The notes under the pieces: generated by a model
Databases searched by the model: none
The model's input: only the letters and a program-made list of their open reading frames with translations
Told to the model about the DNA's origin: nothing
Translations under genes and position numbers: made by a program
In this document: piece after piece, positions 62,887 through 64,000 of the stretch
Position numbering within the stretch: the first letter of the stretch is position 1
Layout of the letters: every line of letters starts with the position of its first letter
DNA from: CAVVXX01 sp963707975
GTDB lineage: Bacteria; Pseudomonadota; Alphaproteobacteria; Micropepsales; Micropepsaceae
Reading direction: 5' to 3'
Length of the DNA: 64,000 nt
Assembly (NCBI GenBank): GCA_963707975.1
Contig: OY970177.1
Coordinates: 1 to 64,000, forward strand

Positions 62887-64000
62887 TTATGCGGCCGCCG
62901 CGCCGTCTCCGTTGCCGAGCGCTTTCAGCGCTTCGATCACCACCGCCATGCGGCTACCGAAAGAACCTTTGACCAGAACCACGTCGCCCGCGCGCAGCGC
63001 CGCCACAAGCTGCGGCGCAAGCTGGGCCGAGGTTTCCGCGTAAGCGCCGCGGCGTGGCTGCGGCAATGCCTGCCACAGCGCCGCCATCTGCGGCCCACAA
63101 AGGAAAACCAGATCGGCGCGCGCGGCCTCGATGTCCTTCGCCAGCGCACGATGAAGGGCGGCGCCATCTGCGCCAAGCTCTAGCATGTCACCCAGCACGG
63201 CTACGAGGCGGCCGCGCGGTTGTTTAGCGCCAAGCAGAGCGAGCGCCGCCGTCATGGAAACCGGATTGGCGTTGTAACTTTCGTCGATCACCTCAATACC
63301 GCCCGCGTGAAAATGCGCGCCACGGCCCTTGAGAGCGGAAAATCCTTCCAGTGCGCGTGCGGCGGGCGCTAGACCTGCGCCAAGCTCGTGCGCGGCCAGC
63401 AGCACGGCCAACGCATTCATGGCGATATGCGCGCCTTGCGCGCGCAGGCAAAAATTCACCCGCTCACCTTTGATTTCCGCAATCATCCTTTGCCCGTCGC
63501 CGTCATTTTCCGCGAAGATGAGGCGCGCATCGGCATCTGCTTTCGTGCCGAAATATAGAATGTTTTTTACTCCAGCATCGCGCGCGTGGCTCGCCAAGCG
63601 TTTGGCATGCGGATTGTCGGAAGGAATGAGCGCGGCGCCACCCTGCTCCAAACCTTCGAAGATCTCACCTTTGGCGTCAGCGATTTTTTCCACTGTACCG
63701 AAATATTCCAGATGGGCCGGCGCCACTGTGGTGACGAGCGCCACATGCGGGCGCACCTGCTTCACCAGTGCGCGAATTTCGCCTTCATGGTTCATGCCGA
63801 TTTCGAACACGCCAAAACGCGCGTCGCGCGGCATGCGCGCAAGGCTCAAGGGCACGCCCCAATGATTGTTATAGGAAGCATCCGACGCCGCAACGGCTCG
63901 CCCCGAGCCTAGCGCCAGCCGCAGCATTTCCTTCGTGGTGGTTTTGCCTGCGCTGCCCGTGACCGCGGCGATGCGTGCTTTGGTGCGCGCGCGCGCGGCG
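62887..64000 (-). CDS. murF: UDP-MurNAc-tripeptide--D-Ala-D-Ala ligase MurF, 5' end cut by the window
   Basis: About 370 C-terminal residues are visible. The frame runs off the right edge with AAVTGSAGKTTTKEMLRLAL, the Mur ligase P-loop, so only the N-terminal UDP-binding domain (roughly 100 residues) is missing. FEIGMNHEGEIRALV, APAHLEYFGTVE, IDESYNANPVSM and VLGDMLELG are characteristic. The start codon lies outside; the next gene in most dcw clusters would be murE. Confidence 0.95.
   Translation of the reverse strand, partial: AARARTKARIAAVTGSAGKTTTKEMLRLALGSGRAVAASDASYNNHWGVPLSLARMPRDARFGVFEIGMNHEGEIRALVKQVRPHVALVTTVAPAHLEYFGTVEKIADAKGEIFEGLEQGGAALIPSDNPHAKRLASHARDAGVKNILYFGTKADADARLIFAENDGDGQRMIAEIKGERVNFCLRAQGAHIAMNALAVLLAAHELGAGLAPAARALEGFSALKGRGAHFHAGGIEVIDESYNANPVSMTAALALLGAKQPRGRLVAVLGDMLELGADGAALHRALAKDIEAARADLVFLCGPQMAALWQALPQPRRGAYAETSAQLAPQLVAALRAGDVVLVKGSFGSRMAVVIEALKALGNGDGAAAA

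Overview
The window is GC-rich chromosomal DNA from an alphaproteobacterium. The evidence is the order of the division and cell-wall cluster (murF-mraY-murD-ftsW-murG-murC-murB-ddl-ftsQ-ftsA-ftsZ-lpxC-bamD-recN-ligA), an alpha-type SspB, and dispersed members of the thyA/folA/hflK/hflC/degP/serB/miaA neighbourhood. An acid-type S53 peptidase, a Tat-exported flavoprotein and a giant autotransporter would suit a soil or acidic-habitat lineage such as Rhizomicrobium-like bacteria, but that placement is a guess.

Layout. 1-7.5 kb: one giant Ala/Gly-rich repeat autotransporter, minus strand, broken by about eight single-base indels. 7.9-13.8 kb: tRNA-Lys(CTT) and the rod-shape operon mreB-mreC-mreD-mrdA-rodA (rodA carries one frameshift). 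14.3-17.6 kb: PAS-domain gene, miaA-ilvC pair (the IlvC-like protein has altered catalytic residues) and divergent serB. 17.7-24.2 kb: secreted S53 peptidase, degP-type protease, a frameshifted DUF2065 gene, hflC, hflK. 24.2-29.8 kb: mrp, a 2OG-oxygenase-like protein lacking its usual ligands, a small basic protein, a berberine-bridge flavoprotein and an acyl-AMP ligase. 29.8-35.4 kb: folA, GNAT, RcnB-like protein, thyA with an internal amber codon, MmcQ/YjbR protein, MFS exporter, sspB. 35.4-44.8 kb: fumC, RHH protein, GST, a helicase gene (uvrD/pcrA type) with eight indels, a small membrane protein, prmA, Xaa-Pro aminopeptidase and an esterase. 44.8-64 kb: ligA, recN, bamD, a broken XRE regulator on the opposite strand, then lpxC, ftsZ, ftsA, ftsQ, ddl, murB, murC, murG, ftsW, murD, mraY and a partial murF.

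Two gene sets work together clearly. MreBCD/PBP2/RodA drives elongation, and the dcw block makes lipid II and the divisome, with near-continuous 1-13 nt overlaps implying one long coupled transcript. HflK/HflC, DegP and SspB are envelope and cytoplasmic proteolysis control.

A striking global feature is twenty inferred single-base indels (about fifteen insertions, five deletions) plus two in-frame TAG codons, several in genes normally essential or important (rodA, uvrD, thyA). In every broken gene the net indel count restores an exact multiple of three. Residual sequencing error or recent pseudogenisation are the two explanations; insertion bias and intact flanks favour error. Intergenic regions in the middle of the window carry long palindromic repeats of at least two families.
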